Under the pieces are notes generated by a model, which was not told the DNA's origin, did no database searches, and saw only the letters and a list, made by a program, of their open reading frames with translations. Made by a program: the position numbers and the translations under genes. 64,000 bases of DNA from Chitinophaga pinensis. GTDB taxonomy: Bacteria; Bacteroidota; Bacteroidia; Flavobacteriales_D; Crocinitomicaceae. This document shows, in pieces, positions 45,135-55,224 of this stretch. The stretch covers positions 1 to 64,000 of the forward strand of contig CALPWQ020000002.1 of NCBI GenBank assembly GCA_943327315.2. Reading direction: 5' to 3'. Positions within the stretch are counted from its first letter, which is position 1. Every line of letters starts with the position of its first letter.

Positions 45135-46313
45135 TTAAATTTCAATGAATTTCGTCCCATTGAATTTACAGACCCCGTTTTCATCTGTTCCGAACCATAG
45201 TTCGCCTTTGTTGTCTTTGTAAATCGTATTTACCGCATCACTCGGAAGTCCGTTTTTGATGGTGTAATTGATCATTTTACTCCCGTCATACTCCCAAACA
45301 CCAGCATCCACTGTTCCAATCCAAATATGACCAATATTGTCCTCATTGATTGAATAGACGCGCGCCAATGTTCCTAAACCTGGATTTCCGGTGAGCCTAA
45401 ACTCAGGATTATTGAGCCCTAGTTCATCCGTGATGTTCCTCAACGTGTTACCGTCAAAGCGAAACAATCCTGCACCATTGTTTCCAAACCAAAGATTGCC
45501 CTTACTGTCTTCAAATAAACCGAGTACAGCAGGACCAGACAGCCCTTTTTCTTTAAACCATGACAAACGTTTACCATCGTACCTGCACACACCCTCTGCT
45601 TGCGTTCCCATCCAAACATTGCCGTTTTTGTCTTTGAGAATGCAATACACGCCGTAACGGCTGAGCGAAAAAGGAGAATTTGAAGGTGAAGAGTCAAATG
45701 GCAAATAATCAAGTAAGGATTTGCTGTATCTATATACTCCACCACCCGCAAAAAACCATAAATCGGTTTTATCTGATTTCCAGTTTTCCACCGTGCCATT
45801 CGTTAAATTTACGTCATCGCTCAAGGTTGTGAATTTTTCACCATCAAATTTGCTCACGGAAAATCCACCTGTTCCAAACCAAATATTCCCAAGATCATCC
45901 TCTTGAATGTGAATGACTTGATTGTCTGAAAGTCCATCTTTTGCGGTAAATTGTGTAAGTTTTTCACCATCGTAACGAAACACTCCCGCACTATTCGTCC
46001 CAAACCAATAATTGCCCTGACGATCTTGAAAAATACTTCTGATGTTCTTATCTATGCCTCCGAGCGCTGATTTCGAGCTGTCAACTTGCTTGTTTGAACG
46101 CGTTTCATTCCGAATAGGATTCATTTTCGTTTTAACGGTGCAAGCTGTCAAGCATAAAAACAGAACAGAAAACAAAATTACTTGACCCGTAAAGCGCTTA
46201 AAAATCTGCATGCATTTGACATTATAATTTGTTGAAAAACTTGACTTTAATTGCATCATCTTTAAAATGAAACCTAAAATTATTTCTATTTTTTCAATGG
46301 ACTTTTTTCTCAC
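45135..46313 (-). CDS. Two-component-regulator propeller (Reg_prop) lipoprotein
   Basis: Repeats IFQDRQGNYWFGTNSAGVFRYDGEKLTQFTAKDGLSDNQV, IQEDDLGNIWFGTGG. Confidence 0.9.
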   Translation of the reverse strand: MRKKSIEKIEIILGFILKMMQLKSSFSTNYNVKCMQIFKRFTGQVILFSVLFLCLTACTVKTKMNPIRNETRSNKQVDSSKSALGGIDKNIRSIFQDRQGNYWFGTNSAGVFRYDGEKLTQFTAKDGLSDNQVIHIQEDDLGNIWFGTGGFSVSKFDGEKFTTLSDDVNLTNGTVENWKSDKTDLWFFAGGGVYRYSKSLLDYLPFDSSPSNSPFSLSRYGVYCILKDKNGNVWMGTQAEGVCRYDGKRLSWFKEKGLSGPAVLGLFEDSKGNLWFGNNGAGLFRFDGNTLRNITDELGLNNPEFRLTGNPGLGTLARVYSINEDNIGHIWIGTVDAGVWEYDGSKMINYTIKNGLPSDAVNTIYKDNKGELWFGTDENGVCKFNGTKFIEI

Positions 46314-46761
46314 AAATCTCTTTCAAATTATCCAAGGCGAGCGGATAAGTGTTATTGAAGTAATCCAAATAGTCTTCAACAGCATCCATATCAACGGTTA
46401 CCGTAGTTATGCCGTTGTATTCCGAATATGTATAATTTTCATGACCACCAGCCCATTTTTCGACGACTTCACCAGAAATAATCTCTTGGTCACCATCTAA
46501 AAAACCGTAATGACGGATAGATACAAACAAGCAAGGCTTATGCTCTACGATTTCAGAAACCATTCCTCCTTTTTTTCCGTTTTCGTCACATCCAACAAAA
46601 TAAATTTTGCTGCCCTTTTCCCAACTACCTTCGTACGATGATGTCGGATTGAATGCCGCCGTCCAATGCTCGTAACTACTTTTTTCTTTCAAGCCCAGCA
46701 TGGATTCATACACTTTTTGCGCTGATGCATTGATCTCTTTCTTGAATTGGATTTTTATCAT
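46294..46761 (-). CDS. SRPBCC/AHSA1-like protein
   Basis: IQFKKEINASAQKVYESMLGLKEKSSYEHWTAAFNPTSSYEGSWEKGSKI. Confidence 0.85.
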   Translation of the reverse strand: MIKIQFKKEINASAQKVYESMLGLKEKSSYEHWTAAFNPTSSYEGSWEKGSKIYFVGCDENGKKGGMVSEIVEHKPCLFVSIRHYGFLDGDQEIISGEVVEKWAGGHENYTYSEYNGITTVTVDMDAVEDYLDYFNNTYPLALDNLKEICEKKVH

Positions 46762-46953
46762 TTTTCGAATTGTTTACTTCAATTCAAAAGTAATCTAATC
46801 TTCGTTCTTTCACATGCTGCTTGCAATGGAATCACATTTCACAAAGTTTATTTACGTGACCACTCGAATGGTTGGAAACCGCACACGCCATTATTGACAA
46901 AAATCAGTTGTGATTTCTTTTCTACTACTTTGAAAAAAAGTTTTGCAACCCTA

Positions 46954-47047
46954 ATTTTTAATCCTTAATTTTTAATTCTCCCCCCTTCGAAGCTCAACGA
47001 GCGAAGAAGGTAATTTTTCATTCTTAATTCTTCATCCTTCATTTTTT
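46954..47047. repeat. Two heptamer arrays flanking a palindromic module, upstream of trmD
   Basis: ATTTTTA ATCCTTA ATTTTTA, CCTTCGAAGCTCAACGAGCGAAGAAGG, ATTTTTC ATTCTTA ATTCTTC ATCCTTC ATTTTTT. Confidence 0.85.
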
Positions 47048-47056
47048 TTATATCCT

Positions 47057-47064
47057 TACCTTTG
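47057..47064 (+). promoter_or_regulatory. -7 box TACCTTTG before trmD
   Basis: TAnnTTTG, 4 nt from ATG. Confidence 0.65.
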
Positions 47065-47068
47065 CCCC

Positions 47069-47743
47069 ATGCGAATTGATATCCTTACTGTAGTTCCTGC
47101 CTTACTGGATGGCCCCTTCTCTCACTCGATCCTGAAACGCGCCCAGGACAGAGGATTGGCCGAGGTCCACGTGCACAACATCCGCGATTACTCCTTGCAC
47201 AAACAAAAGCAGGTCGACGACTATCAATACGGTGGTGGTGCTGGAATGGTCATGACCATAGAACCGATTGCCCGAGTAATTGATCAGCTCAAAAGTGAAC
47301 GCGCATACAGCGAGGTGATCTACATGACACCCGATGGCGAAATGCTCGAACAAGGCTTGTGCAACCAATTGTCACTTGGTGGGAACTTGATTCTTCTTTG
47401 CGGGCATTACAAAGGCGTGGACGAACGGGTGCGCGAACATTACATCACCAAGGAAATTTCCATCGGATCGTTCGTGCTTTCGGGAGGCGAACTTGCGGCT
47501 GCGGTCGTGGCAGATTCCATTATTCGCCTGATCCCTGGCGTATTGAACGACGAAACTTCCGCGCTGACAGACAGCTTTCAAGACAATCTGCTTTCACCGC
47601 CGGTGTATACCCGACCAGAAGAATACAATGGATGGCGTGTCCCTGAGGTGCTCCTTTCTGGAAATACTGCACTCGTCGAAAAGTGGCGCGAGGATCAAGC
47701 ATTAAAACGCACACAAGAACGACGTCCAGATCTGCTGGATTAA
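47069..47743 (+). CDS. trmD: tRNA (guanine37-N1)-methyltransferase TrmD
   Basis: [30 protein letters not shown]..., [33 protein letters not shown]. Confidence 0.98.
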   Translation: MRIDILTVVPALLDGPFSHSILKRAQDRGLAEVHVHNIRDYSLHKQKQVDDYQYGGGAGMVMTIEPIARVIDQLKSERAYSEVIYMTPDGEMLEQGLCNQLSLGGNLILLCGHYKGVDERVREHYITKEISIGSFVLSGGELAAAVVADSIIRLIPGVLNDETSALTDSFQDNLLSPPVYTRPEEYNGWRVPEVLLSGNTALVEKWREDQALKRTQERRPDLLD

Positions 47744-47752
47744 TTAAAGACT

Positions 47753-48307
47753 ATGAATTCAATCGATAAAGTCATCGAACAACTGCTCGAGGGAGGCACT
47801 ATCCTTTATCCGACAGATACCATCTGGGGTCTTGGCTGTGATGCCACCAATGAAGAAGCGTGTCAAAAAGTCTTGGCGCTCAAAAACAGACCTGAAGAAA
47901 AGAGTTTTATCCTCCTTGTGGATGGTTTTCAGATGCTCGAAAAATACGTTCCTGAGTTCAATCAAGTATGCTACGATCTTGCTGACTTGGCTACTAGTCC
48001 CTTGACGATCATCTATCCAACATCAAAGGACCTTGCGCCAAGTGTGATTGCCGAAGATGGTTCGGTGGGTATCCGCATTACGAAGGATCCGAACTGCATC
48101 AAATTGATTCGCGCCCTAAAAAAACCGATTGTAAGCACGAGTGCAAACCTCTCTGGTCAACAATCACCCAGCTGTTACGGTGACATTGAATCCAGCATGA
48201 AGAATAATGTCGATGCCATTCTTGAAGACCGTTTGGCAGAAAAGATGACAAGCCCATCGCAAATCATCAAAATCGCTTTGGACGGCACAGTGAAAGTCAT
48301 TCGTTGA
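47753..48307 (+). CDS. L-threonylcarbamoyladenylate synthase (Sua5/YwlC/YrdC family)
   Basis: GGTILYPTDTIWGLGCDATNEEACQKVLALKNRPEEKSFILLV...KPIVSTSANLSG. Confidence 0.96.
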   Translation: MNSIDKVIEQLLEGGTILYPTDTIWGLGCDATNEEACQKVLALKNRPEEKSFILLVDGFQMLEKYVPEFNQVCYDLADLATSPLTIIYPTSKDLAPSVIAEDGSVGIRITKDPNCIKLIRALKKPIVSTSANLSGQQSPSCYGDIESSMKNNVDAILEDRLAEKMTSPSQIIKIALDGTVKVIR

Positions 48308-48352
48308 CGTGACCAAATCTCCTTTCTTCTCGCGGAAATAGCAGGAAAAATC

Positions 48353-48360
48353 TATCTTTG
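48353..48360 (+). promoter_or_regulatory. -7 box TATCTTTG before cca-like gene
   Basis: 8 nt before ATG 48369. Confidence 0.65.
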
Positions 48361-48368
48361 TGACCGCA

Positions 48369-49805
48369 ATGTCAGAAAATTACGCTTCAGCCCTATCCCA
48401 TCCCGTTTTCAAAGTCGCTTCGCAGATTATTGCTGAAGAAGGATTGGAGGCCTATGTGATTGGCGGTTATGTGCGTGACCACCTGCTGGGACGTCCGTGC
48501 AAGGACTTTGATATTGTGGTGGTTGGCAGTGGCTTGGAACTCGCCAAGCGCTGTGCAGAAAGACTTCGGGTCAAGAAGGTTTCACTCTTTGAGAACTTTG
48601 GCACCGCGCATTTCAAGTACAAAGACCTCGATGTCGAATTTGTGGGTGCCCGAAAGGAATCCTACCAGCGCGATTCACGCAAGCCGATTGTCGAAAATGG
48701 CACTTTGAAAGAGGACCAGGAACGCCGCGACTTTACCATTAATGCTTTGGCCTTGAGCTTAAATGCGGAAACTTATGGCGATTTGATTGATCCATTCGGT
48801 GGGATTGACGACCTCAACAAAGGCATTATCCGCACGCCACTCGACCCGAACACCACCTATTCCGACGATCCCTTGCGGATGATGCGTGCGATTCGTTTTG
48901 CGACCCAGTTGGAGTTTAAAATCGAGAGCCGCAGCCTTCAAGCGATCCTTGAGAACGCGAAACGCTTGGAAATCATTTCTGGCGAACGCATCATGGATGA
49001 GTTGAATAAAATTATCTTGAGCAAAGAGCCATCACGCGGCTTCAAATTGCTGTTCTCCACCCATTTGCTGCACCAATTTTTTTCAGAAATGGTCAATCTG
49101 CACGGTGTGGATACCATTGACGGGAAATCACACAAAGACAATTTCTACCATACCTTAGAAGTATTGGACAATGTGGCAGGGGTTAGTTCAGACCTGTGGT
49201 TGCGTTGGTCAGCCATCATGCACGACATCGCAAAGCCACCAACTAAACGCTTCGACAAAGAGGTGGGATGGACCTTTCACGGACACGAAGACCTTGGAGC
49301 TCGATGGGTTCCGAAAATCTTTCAGCGCCTAAAACTGCCCTTGGATCACAAAATGAAATTTGTCCAAAAAATGGTGCGACTTCATCTTCGACCGATTGCC
49401 TTGGTGAAAGGGTCAGTCACCGATTCTGCCATACGGCGACTGTTGAGTGAAGCCGATGACGACATTGAGGCCTTGATGATATTGTGCAACGCCGACATCA
49501 CCTCCAAAAATGAGTTTAAGGTTCGGAAATACAAGCAGAACTTCGAGATGGTGATTGAGAAACTCAAAGCCGTTGAAGAAAAGGACCGCATCCGAAACTT
49601 TCAGCCGCCTGTTTCAGGGGAACTCATCATGCGCACCTTTGATTTAGGTCCCTGTGCCCACATCGGAAACATCAAGGCGCGCATCAAAGAGGCGATTCTG
49701 GAAGGTGAAATCGCCAATGATCCAAAGGAAGCGACGCTTTACATGCTAAAAATCGGGAAAGAAATCGGACTTCCCGTGCGTGTTGCACCGATTTTAGACA
49801 AATAA
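48369..49805 (+). CDS. cca: CCA tRNA nucleotidyltransferase/polyA polymerase family with HD domain
   Basis: YVIGGYVRDHLLGRPCKDFDIVVVG...RRDFTINALALSL..DPLRMMRAIRFA..WSAIMHDIAKPPT; start refined from GTG 48360. Confidence 0.93.
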   Translation: MSENYASALSHPVFKVASQIIAEEGLEAYVIGGYVRDHLLGRPCKDFDIVVVGSGLELAKRCAERLRVKKVSLFENFGTAHFKYKDLDVEFVGARKESYQRDSRKPIVENGTLKEDQERRDFTINALALSLNAETYGDLIDPFGGIDDLNKGIIRTPLDPNTTYSDDPLRMMRAIRFATQLEFKIESRSLQAILENAKRLEIISGERIMDELNKIILSKEPSRGFKLLFSTHLLHQFFSEMVNLHGVDTIDGKSHKDNFYHTLEVLDNVAGVSSDLWLRWSAIMHDIAKPPTKRFDKEVGWTFHGHEDLGARWVPKIFQRLKLPLDHKMKFVQKMVRLHLRPIALVKGSVTDSAIRRLLSEADDDIEALMILCNADITSKNEFKVRKYKQNFEMVIEKLKAVEEKDRIRNFQPPVSGELIMRTFDLGPCAHIGNIKARIKEAILEGEIANDPKEATLYMLKIGKEIGLPVRVAPILDK

Positions 49806-49839
49806 TTCTATCTTTACATACTCCTGTAGAAAGAACATT

Positions 49840-50397
49840 ATGGCCGGATTAAAATTCAGAGTTTTACTTGATTCTGAGAGTAAAAATGAAGCATTCAGGG
49901 ACATCTTGATCAGTGATACTGACAATTTCGAGTCCTTTTACAAAGCAATCATGTCCTCTTTTCGATTCAAAGGCGATCAGATGGCAAGTTTCTACGTGTC
50001 CAACGATTCATGGGACAAGGGGCATGAAATCAGTTTAATGGACATGTCCTACGATGATGACTCCATTGATTCGCCGTCTGCAGTGATGAAAGAAGCCATC
50101 ATCAAAGATTTCCTCGAAGAGCCCGATCAAAAATTCATCTTGGTGTATGACTTCATGCGCATGTGGATTTTCTTGATCGAGTTGATTGGCTACGAAAAGG
50201 AAAATCCTGTTGCTCCGGAGGTACTCATGGCTGTAGGCATGGCTCCACCCGAAGATTCTCGTTTGGTGCCTGACAATGACGAATTGCTCATTGATGAAGG
50301 CGATGACAATGACTTCGACGACGATGAGGATGATGAAGATCCCGATGAATATGGCATAGATGAAGATTTTTCAGGATACGACCAATACGATTATTAA
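49840..50397 (+). CDS. Plasmid pRiA4b ORF-3-like protein with acidic tail
   Basis: KFRVLLDSESKNEAFRDILISDTDNFESFYKAIMSSFRFKGDQMASFYVSNDSWDKG. Confidence 0.85.
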   Translation: MAGLKFRVLLDSESKNEAFRDILISDTDNFESFYKAIMSSFRFKGDQMASFYVSNDSWDKGHEISLMDMSYDDDSIDSPSAVMKEAIIKDFLEEPDQKFILVYDFMRMWIFLIELIGYEKENPVAPEVLMAVGMAPPEDSRLVPDNDELLIDEGDDNDFDDDEDDEDPDEYGIDEDFSGYDQYDY

Positions 50398-51104
50398 TGA
50401 CACACTTTACTGGAGATCCTATCGGCGCAGCGATCCTTGAATACGCCGAAAAAAAAAAACCTGCAGATATCATTGTCAGTTCTGACATTTGCGACGACGA
50501 TATCATTCCCCTCGAAGTGCTTTTTCGCACATTTGACGAAATGCCACAGATTGAGCAATTGGCGCTCGACCGCTGCAAGGGAAGTGTCTTGGACGTAGGT
50601 GCAGGAAGTGGAACGCATTCCCTCGAATTGAGCGACCGTGGTCACGAGGTTTTGTCGATTGACATTTCCAAAGGAGCTGTTGATTACATGAAACGAAATG
50701 GCTTGAACGCACGTGAGATCAACTTTTTTGATTTAAACGGCCAACGTTTCGACACCATTTTGCTGTTGATGAACGGGATTGGCATCGCGGGAACACTTTC
50801 CAACCTCGAGAACACACTCACACATGCGAAGTCCTTGTTGAACGAGGGAGGCAAAATCTTGTGTGACAGCTCCGACATCAAATACCTGTACGAAGACGAA
50901 GACGGTTCACTGTGGGTGGATTTGAATACCGAATACTACGGGAATTTCAAATTCCAAATGAGCTACAAAAAGGAAAAAGGACCTTGGTTTGACTGGTTGT
51001 ACGTGGATTTTGACAATCTATTTGAAGCCGCCACCAATGTTGGCTTCAAAGCAAAACGTTTGCACGAAGAAGAGGATCATTACTTGGCGGAATTAAGCCT
51101 TTGA
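50397..51104 (+). CDS. Class I SAM-dependent methyltransferase
   Basis: GSVLDVGAGSGTHSLELSDRGHEVLSIDIS. Confidence 0.92.
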   Translation: MTHFTGDPIGAAILEYAEKKKPADIIVSSDICDDDIIPLEVLFRTFDEMPQIEQLALDRCKGSVLDVGAGSGTHSLELSDRGHEVLSIDISKGAVDYMKRNGLNAREINFFDLNGQRFDTILLLMNGIGIAGTLSNLENTLTHAKSLLNEGGKILCDSSDIKYLYEDEDGSLWVDLNTEYYGNFKFQMSYKKEKGPWFDWLYVDFDNLFEAATNVGFKAKRLHEEEDHYLAELSL

Positions 51105-51985
51105 ACATGAAAAAAATCCTCGCGATTTGCCTTGTTTGTTTCGCGCATCAACTTTCTGCTCAAGTAAGCGAATATCCGCTAAAGAAATCATCTTTACTGT
51201 GGAAGATTGAAGGTCCGGGTTTGGCAGCACCAAGCTATCTTTTTGGCACGATGCACATGATTGAGCGCGAGTATTTCTTCTTCCCAGAAAAAATAGAAAA
51301 ACTTGTTCTGAATTCTGAAGAATTGCTGATGGAATTGCCGGGGCTACCAAGCCGTGAAGAAAGCATGACCTTATTGAAACTCAAAGAAGGAAGTTTTTTC
51401 GATTACTTCAACAAGCAGCAGAGCGATAGTCTTTTTCAATGGGCATCCACCAACATGAATATGACCGAGGCGCTCTTCCGGAAAACAATGGAATCCATGA
51501 AGCCCTTTGTTTTTGTTCAATTGGCCACCCAATGGAAGTTCCTCGGAAATATGGAATCCTACGAACAAACATTCGAAGCCCTCGCTAGCACGAATAAAAT
51601 TCCGATTTCCGGACTCGAAACAGCTGCCGATCAAATGGCCATTTTTGATCAACTAACCAGAGAACAACAAACAGAAATGGTGATGGAAAGCATGCGCAAT
51701 CCAGAAAAAATCATGCAGCAAACACGCGAAATGGAACAGATTTACGTAGATCAGAACATCGACTCTATGCACATGATGATCATGAAACATGAAAGCGTGA
51801 TTGTCGATGAACAATCCGCTTTTCTGGATGACAGAAATTCGCGCTGGATTCCCTTGATCATTCAGCATATTGCAACGCATCCAACATTTATTGCCGTTGG
51901 CGCAGGACATTTAGGCGGTCCCAATGGAGTGGTTCGATTGCTTCAAGGTAAAGGATACACATTAACCCCGATACGTATAAAATGA
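51101..51985 (+). CDS. TraB/GumN-family protein
   Basis: SSLLWKIEGPGLAAPSYLFGTMHMIEREYFF ... FIAVGAGHLGGPNGVVRLLQGKGYTLTPI. Confidence 0.93.
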   Translation: MNMKKILAICLVCFAHQLSAQVSEYPLKKSSLLWKIEGPGLAAPSYLFGTMHMIEREYFFFPEKIEKLVLNSEELLMELPGLPSREESMTLLKLKEGSFFDYFNKQQSDSLFQWASTNMNMTEALFRKTMESMKPFVFVQLATQWKFLGNMESYEQTFEALASTNKIPISGLETAADQMAIFDQLTREQQTEMVMESMRNPEKIMQQTREMEQIYVDQNIDSMHMMIMKHESVIVDEQSAFLDDRNSRWIPLIIQHIATHPTFIAVGAGHLGGPNGVVRLLQGKGYTLTPIRIK

Positions 51986-52428
51986 GAACATCGCTAATTT
52001 TCATTCTTCTTTTAAGCATTTTCACAGGTTGTCAGACCTATTCAGAAAATGACATGAACACATTTGACAAAGACATCCGTGCCTATTTAAAAAAGCATGA
52101 CAAGAAGTGTCAACGCACGCCATCTGGATTGTATTACACCATCATCAACCCAGGTGAAGGGGAATACATTCGCTACAAAGACATTGTGACTTTCACCTAT
52201 ACAGGGAAATTTCTGACTGGTGAAACATTCGATGCGCAAAAAAAGCCTGTGGAATTTGAGGTGAGTAAACTGATTTTAGGTTGGAAAGAAATCATGTTTG
52301 AGCTGAAGCCGGGGGCAAAAGTATTCATGGTTCTGCCGCCACAATTGGCTTATGGCGACCGAAAACTCGACGATATACCCCCACATTCCACACTCATTTA
52401 TGAGATGGAAATCATCGGCGTAAAATAA
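51982..52428 (+). CDS. FKBP-type PPIase lipoprotein
   Basis: LLLSIFTGCQTY lipobox; VTFTYTGKFLTGETFDAQKKPVEFEVSKLILGWKEIMFELKPGAKVFMVLPPQLAYG. Confidence 0.9.
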   Translation: MRTSLIFILLLSIFTGCQTYSENDMNTFDKDIRAYLKKHDKKCQRTPSGLYYTIINPGEGEYIRYKDIVTFTYTGKFLTGETFDAQKKPVEFEVSKLILGWKEIMFELKPGAKVFMVLPPQLAYGDRKLDDIPPHSTLIYEMEIIGVK

Positions 52429-52474
52429 TTAAGATATTCTTTGAAGTTTCATTGAAAATACGGTTTCAAAATTC

Positions 52475-52482
52475 TACTTTTG
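52475..52482 (+). promoter_or_regulatory. -7 box TACTTTTG before sucD
   Basis: TAnnTTTG match. Confidence 0.6.
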
Positions 52483-52515
52483 AGACTCAAAATTTAAAGC
52501 TAAATCACCATTGCA

Positions 52516-53394
52516 ATGAGTGTACTTGTTAACAAGAATTCTAAAGTAATCGTTCAGGGCTTCACGGGAAGTGAGGGATCGTTTCACGCGAGTCAAATGA
52601 TTGAATACGGAACAAATGTCGTGGGTGGCGTAACGCCTGGAAAAGGAGGCTCAATGCACCTAGACCGCCCTGTATTTAACACTGTAGTGGATGCCGTTGA
52701 GAAAACCGGAGCAGATGTTTCGATCATTTTCGTTCCACCAGCCTTTGCTGCGGATGCAATCATGGAAGCGGCAAATGCGGGAATCAAAGTAATTGTTTGC
52801 ATCACGGAAGGTATTCCAGTGAACGACATGGTGAAGGCGAAAGAATACATCAGTGCATACGATTGCCGTTTGATTGGACCGAACTGTCCGGGAGTCATCA
52901 CTGCAGGTGAGGCGAAAGTAGGCATCATGCCAGGTTTTGTCTTCAAAAAAGGGAAAATTGGTATTGTTTCCAAATCAGGAACATTGACCTACGAAGCAGC
53001 CGATCAAGTAGCGAAAGCAGGACTTGGCATCACAACAGCTATCGGTATCGGTGGTGACCCGATCATTGGGACAACGACACGTGAGGCGGTTGAATTGTTG
53101 ATGAACGACCCTGAAACGGAAGGTATCGTGATGATCGGTGAGATCGGCGGAAACCTAGAGGCGATTGCTGCTCGTTGGATCAAAGAAAATGGCACGAAGC
53201 CAGTGGTTGGATTCATCGCAGGTGAAACGGCCCCTAAAGGCCGCACAATGGGTCACGCAGGTGCGATTGTGGGTGGAGCAGATGATACAGCAGAAGCAAA
53301 GAAACGCATCATGCGCGAGTGTGGGATTCACGTGGTGGATTCTCCAGCGCAAATTGGAGCAAAGATGGCTGAGGTAATGGGCGTTCACGCCTAA
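52516..53394 (+). CDS. sucD: Succinate-CoA ligase subunit alpha
   Basis: [45 protein letters not shown]...[20 protein letters not shown]...[11 protein letters not shown]. Confidence 0.98.
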   Translation: MSVLVNKNSKVIVQGFTGSEGSFHASQMIEYGTNVVGGVTPGKGGSMHLDRPVFNTVVDAVEKTGADVSIIFVPPAFAADAIMEAANAGIKVIVCITEGIPVNDMVKAKEYISAYDCRLIGPNCPGVITAGEAKVGIMPGFVFKKGKIGIVSKSGTLTYEAADQVAKAGLGITTAIGIGGDPIIGTTTREAVELLMNDPETEGIVMIGEIGGNLEAIAARWIKENGTKPVVGFIAGETAPKGRTMGHAGAIVGGADDTAEAKKRIMRECGIHVVDSPAQIGAKMAEVMGVHA

Positions 53395-53415
53395 TCGATC
53401 AGACAAACATATTCT

Positions 53416-53445
53416 AAATGCTGGCTTCGGTCAGCATTTTTTTTT
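53416..53445 (+). terminator. Rho-independent terminator after sucD
   Basis: AAATGCTG-GCTTCGGT-CAGCATTTTTTTTT. Confidence 0.85.
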
Positions 53446-53550
53446 GTTTGAAGAAATCATAGGGAATATACTAACCCTTAATCCAGCTGAAGCGTTCCCC
53501 CAGTTTAGATAAATTGAATCGTTCCTCTACTTTAGTCCTGCAATAATAAA

Positions 53551-53682
53551 TTCCTCCCCCTTAATCCCCCGCCCCGAGGGGGAAATTGATCGTAACCCCA
53601 CTTAAAATTGTAACTCTAACTTATAATCTCTAGAGAAGTGGGAACTATTTCCCCCGTCGGAGGGGGACAAAGGGGGAGGATA
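53551..53682. mobile_element. MITE-like ~130-bp element with imperfect terminal inverted repeats
   Basis: Left TCCTCCCCCTTAATCCCCCGCCCCGAGGGGGAAAT; reverse complement of right end TCCTCCCCCTTTGTCCCCCTCCGACGGGGGAAAT. Confidence 0.55.
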
Positions 53683-53720
53683 TAAAAAAACACTTCCTAA
53701 AAAAAACTCTGATCAACAAA

Positions 53721-53749
53721 CAAAAAACCCCGAGATACTTCCCGGGGTC
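53721..53749 (-). terminator. Rho-independent terminator for 53799..55109
   Basis: minus strand CCCCGGGAAGTATCTCGGGGTTTTTTG. Confidence 0.8.
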
Positions 53750-53780
53750 AATGTGATTTGAAAAAATGAACGATACCTTA

Positions 53781-53801
53781 ATTTTTAATCCTTCATTTTT
53801 A
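53781..53801 (-). repeat. Heptamer array whose first unit TAAAAAT provides the stop codon
   Basis: + strand ATTTTTA ATCCTTC ATTTTTA. Confidence 0.85.
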
Positions 53802-55109
53802 TTTCTTCGAACTGATGTATTGTCTCAATTCCATTTTGCTGGAGTCGAAATCAAACAACTTATAGAGCATACCGACATTGTCTTTGTCGATGATGCGATC
53901 TGATAGAAACTTCGCACATTCCAAACGGTCTGATTCAAAATCCAATACCTCTAAAATTTGGTAGGCCTGGCTTGCTGTCAAACAATATGTTTTCAAATCC
54001 ATCAAAATGGCCTCTTTGCGGTCCGAATCAAAGGAAAGATCATTCAATTCCTCCACCTTTACATTCGCATCGCCTAAGATATTCTTGCAATAACCAGTTG
54101 TTGGTGTTGATTGAACCGGTGTTTGTGTCGTCTGCGTAGTGTTGGATTGAATGTTTGTTGTTCCTTGGGTATTCTGATACGTTGTATTTCCTTGCGCAGT
54201 GCCACCCGTTGTGTTCACTTGAATACCCACATTGCCTTGCGCAGTGTTTGGAAGTGTGTTGGTCGTATTGGTTGAATTCGTCACCGTGTTTCCATTGGTA
54301 CTTGAACTTGATGTAACAGTTGTGGTTGTCACCGTGGAGGATTGTGTTGTTTGCCCATTTTGAGTGGCCGTTGTTGTTCCAATCCCTCCCATGTTCATGT
54401 TGATTTGTCCGCCTCCATTCAAGGGGTCATTCACATTGATGGAAATATTCATTCCACCCAATCCGTTCTCAATGGTGTTGGTCGTGCTTGTTGGAGTACT
54501 ATTGGTTGTTGTAGTCGTTTGTGTCGTTGTTGTTTGAGAAACAGTCCCCCCATTTGTAGACGTGTTCATCCCTGAAGCATTGCCGTTGACATTTCCTGTC
54601 GCATTGGTTGTACCCGCTGTGTTTACATTTCCTGTCATGTTCACGTTACCCGAAGTATTGACATTCCCTGTTGTATTCACCGTACCTGTAGTTGTTGGTG
54701 TAGTTACCACCTGTGTCACTGGGGCATCGCTATACGTCGCGTTGTTGTCTAAGCGATAAACGATAACATCCTGCGATTGCGATGCACCTGCGGTTGGCAC
54801 TGCTCCAATCCATTGCAACTTGGGTTTTCCTTTTTTGAAGATCACTCGCGTCGTAATGTCTTCGGCTTGTTCGATAAAAAAGTTCTTATCGACATCTGAA
54901 ATTTTCTGATCTGCAAAAATCAACTTCATGGAATAAGTACCATTCTTCAAACCACTGACAACAACATTGGTCATCGGTTGAAAGTTCTGTTTCACTCCAT
55001 TTAAAATGACGTAAAATTGTTGACCCCCATTGTTAAATACGGTGATATTGCTTTGTCCAAAAGCGACAGAAAAAAGAACAATGCTTAGTGCAGAAAGAAG
55101 ATGTCTCAT
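53799..55109 (-). CDS. DUF4476-like protein with Asn/Thr/Gly low-complexity linker
   Basis: C-term FDSDRKEAILMDLKTYCLTASQAYQILEVLDFESDRLECAKFLSDRIID; TGNVNTSGNVNMTGNVN repeats. Confidence 0.88.
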   Translation of the reverse strand: MRHLLSALSIVLFSVAFGQSNITVFNNGGQQFYVILNGVKQNFQPMTNVVVSGLKNGTYSMKLIFADQKISDVDKNFFIEQAEDITTRVIFKKGKPKLQWIGAVPTAGASQSQDVIVYRLDNNATYSDAPVTQVVTTPTTTGTVNTTGNVNTSGNVNMTGNVNTAGTTNATGNVNGNASGMNTSTNGGTVSQTTTTQTTTTTNSTPTSTTNTIENGLGGMNISINVNDPLNGGGQINMNMGGIGTTTATQNGQTTQSSTVTTTTVTSSSSTNGNTVTNSTNTTNTLPNTAQGNVGIQVNTTGGTAQGNTTYQNTQGTTNIQSNTTQTTQTPVQSTPTTGYCKNILGDANVKVEELNDLSFDSDRKEAILMDLKTYCLTASQAYQILEVLDFESDRLECAKFLSDRIIDKDNVGMLYKLFDFDSSKMELRQYISSKK

Positions 55110-55224
55110 GGTTTATTCGTGTAAAAGTCAGTTTAATCGCCCGAAAGATACTGGTTTTTTAGGCAAGAACAAAAGTTTGAACGCTTTCTAGTTTACGCCG
55201 TTGAATTCGCTACCTTTACGTTCT

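Noticed and set aside
49840-50397. IS/plasmid relic because of pRiA4b ORF-3 similarity
   Set aside because: The family is common on chromosomes; no inverted repeats or transposase nearby
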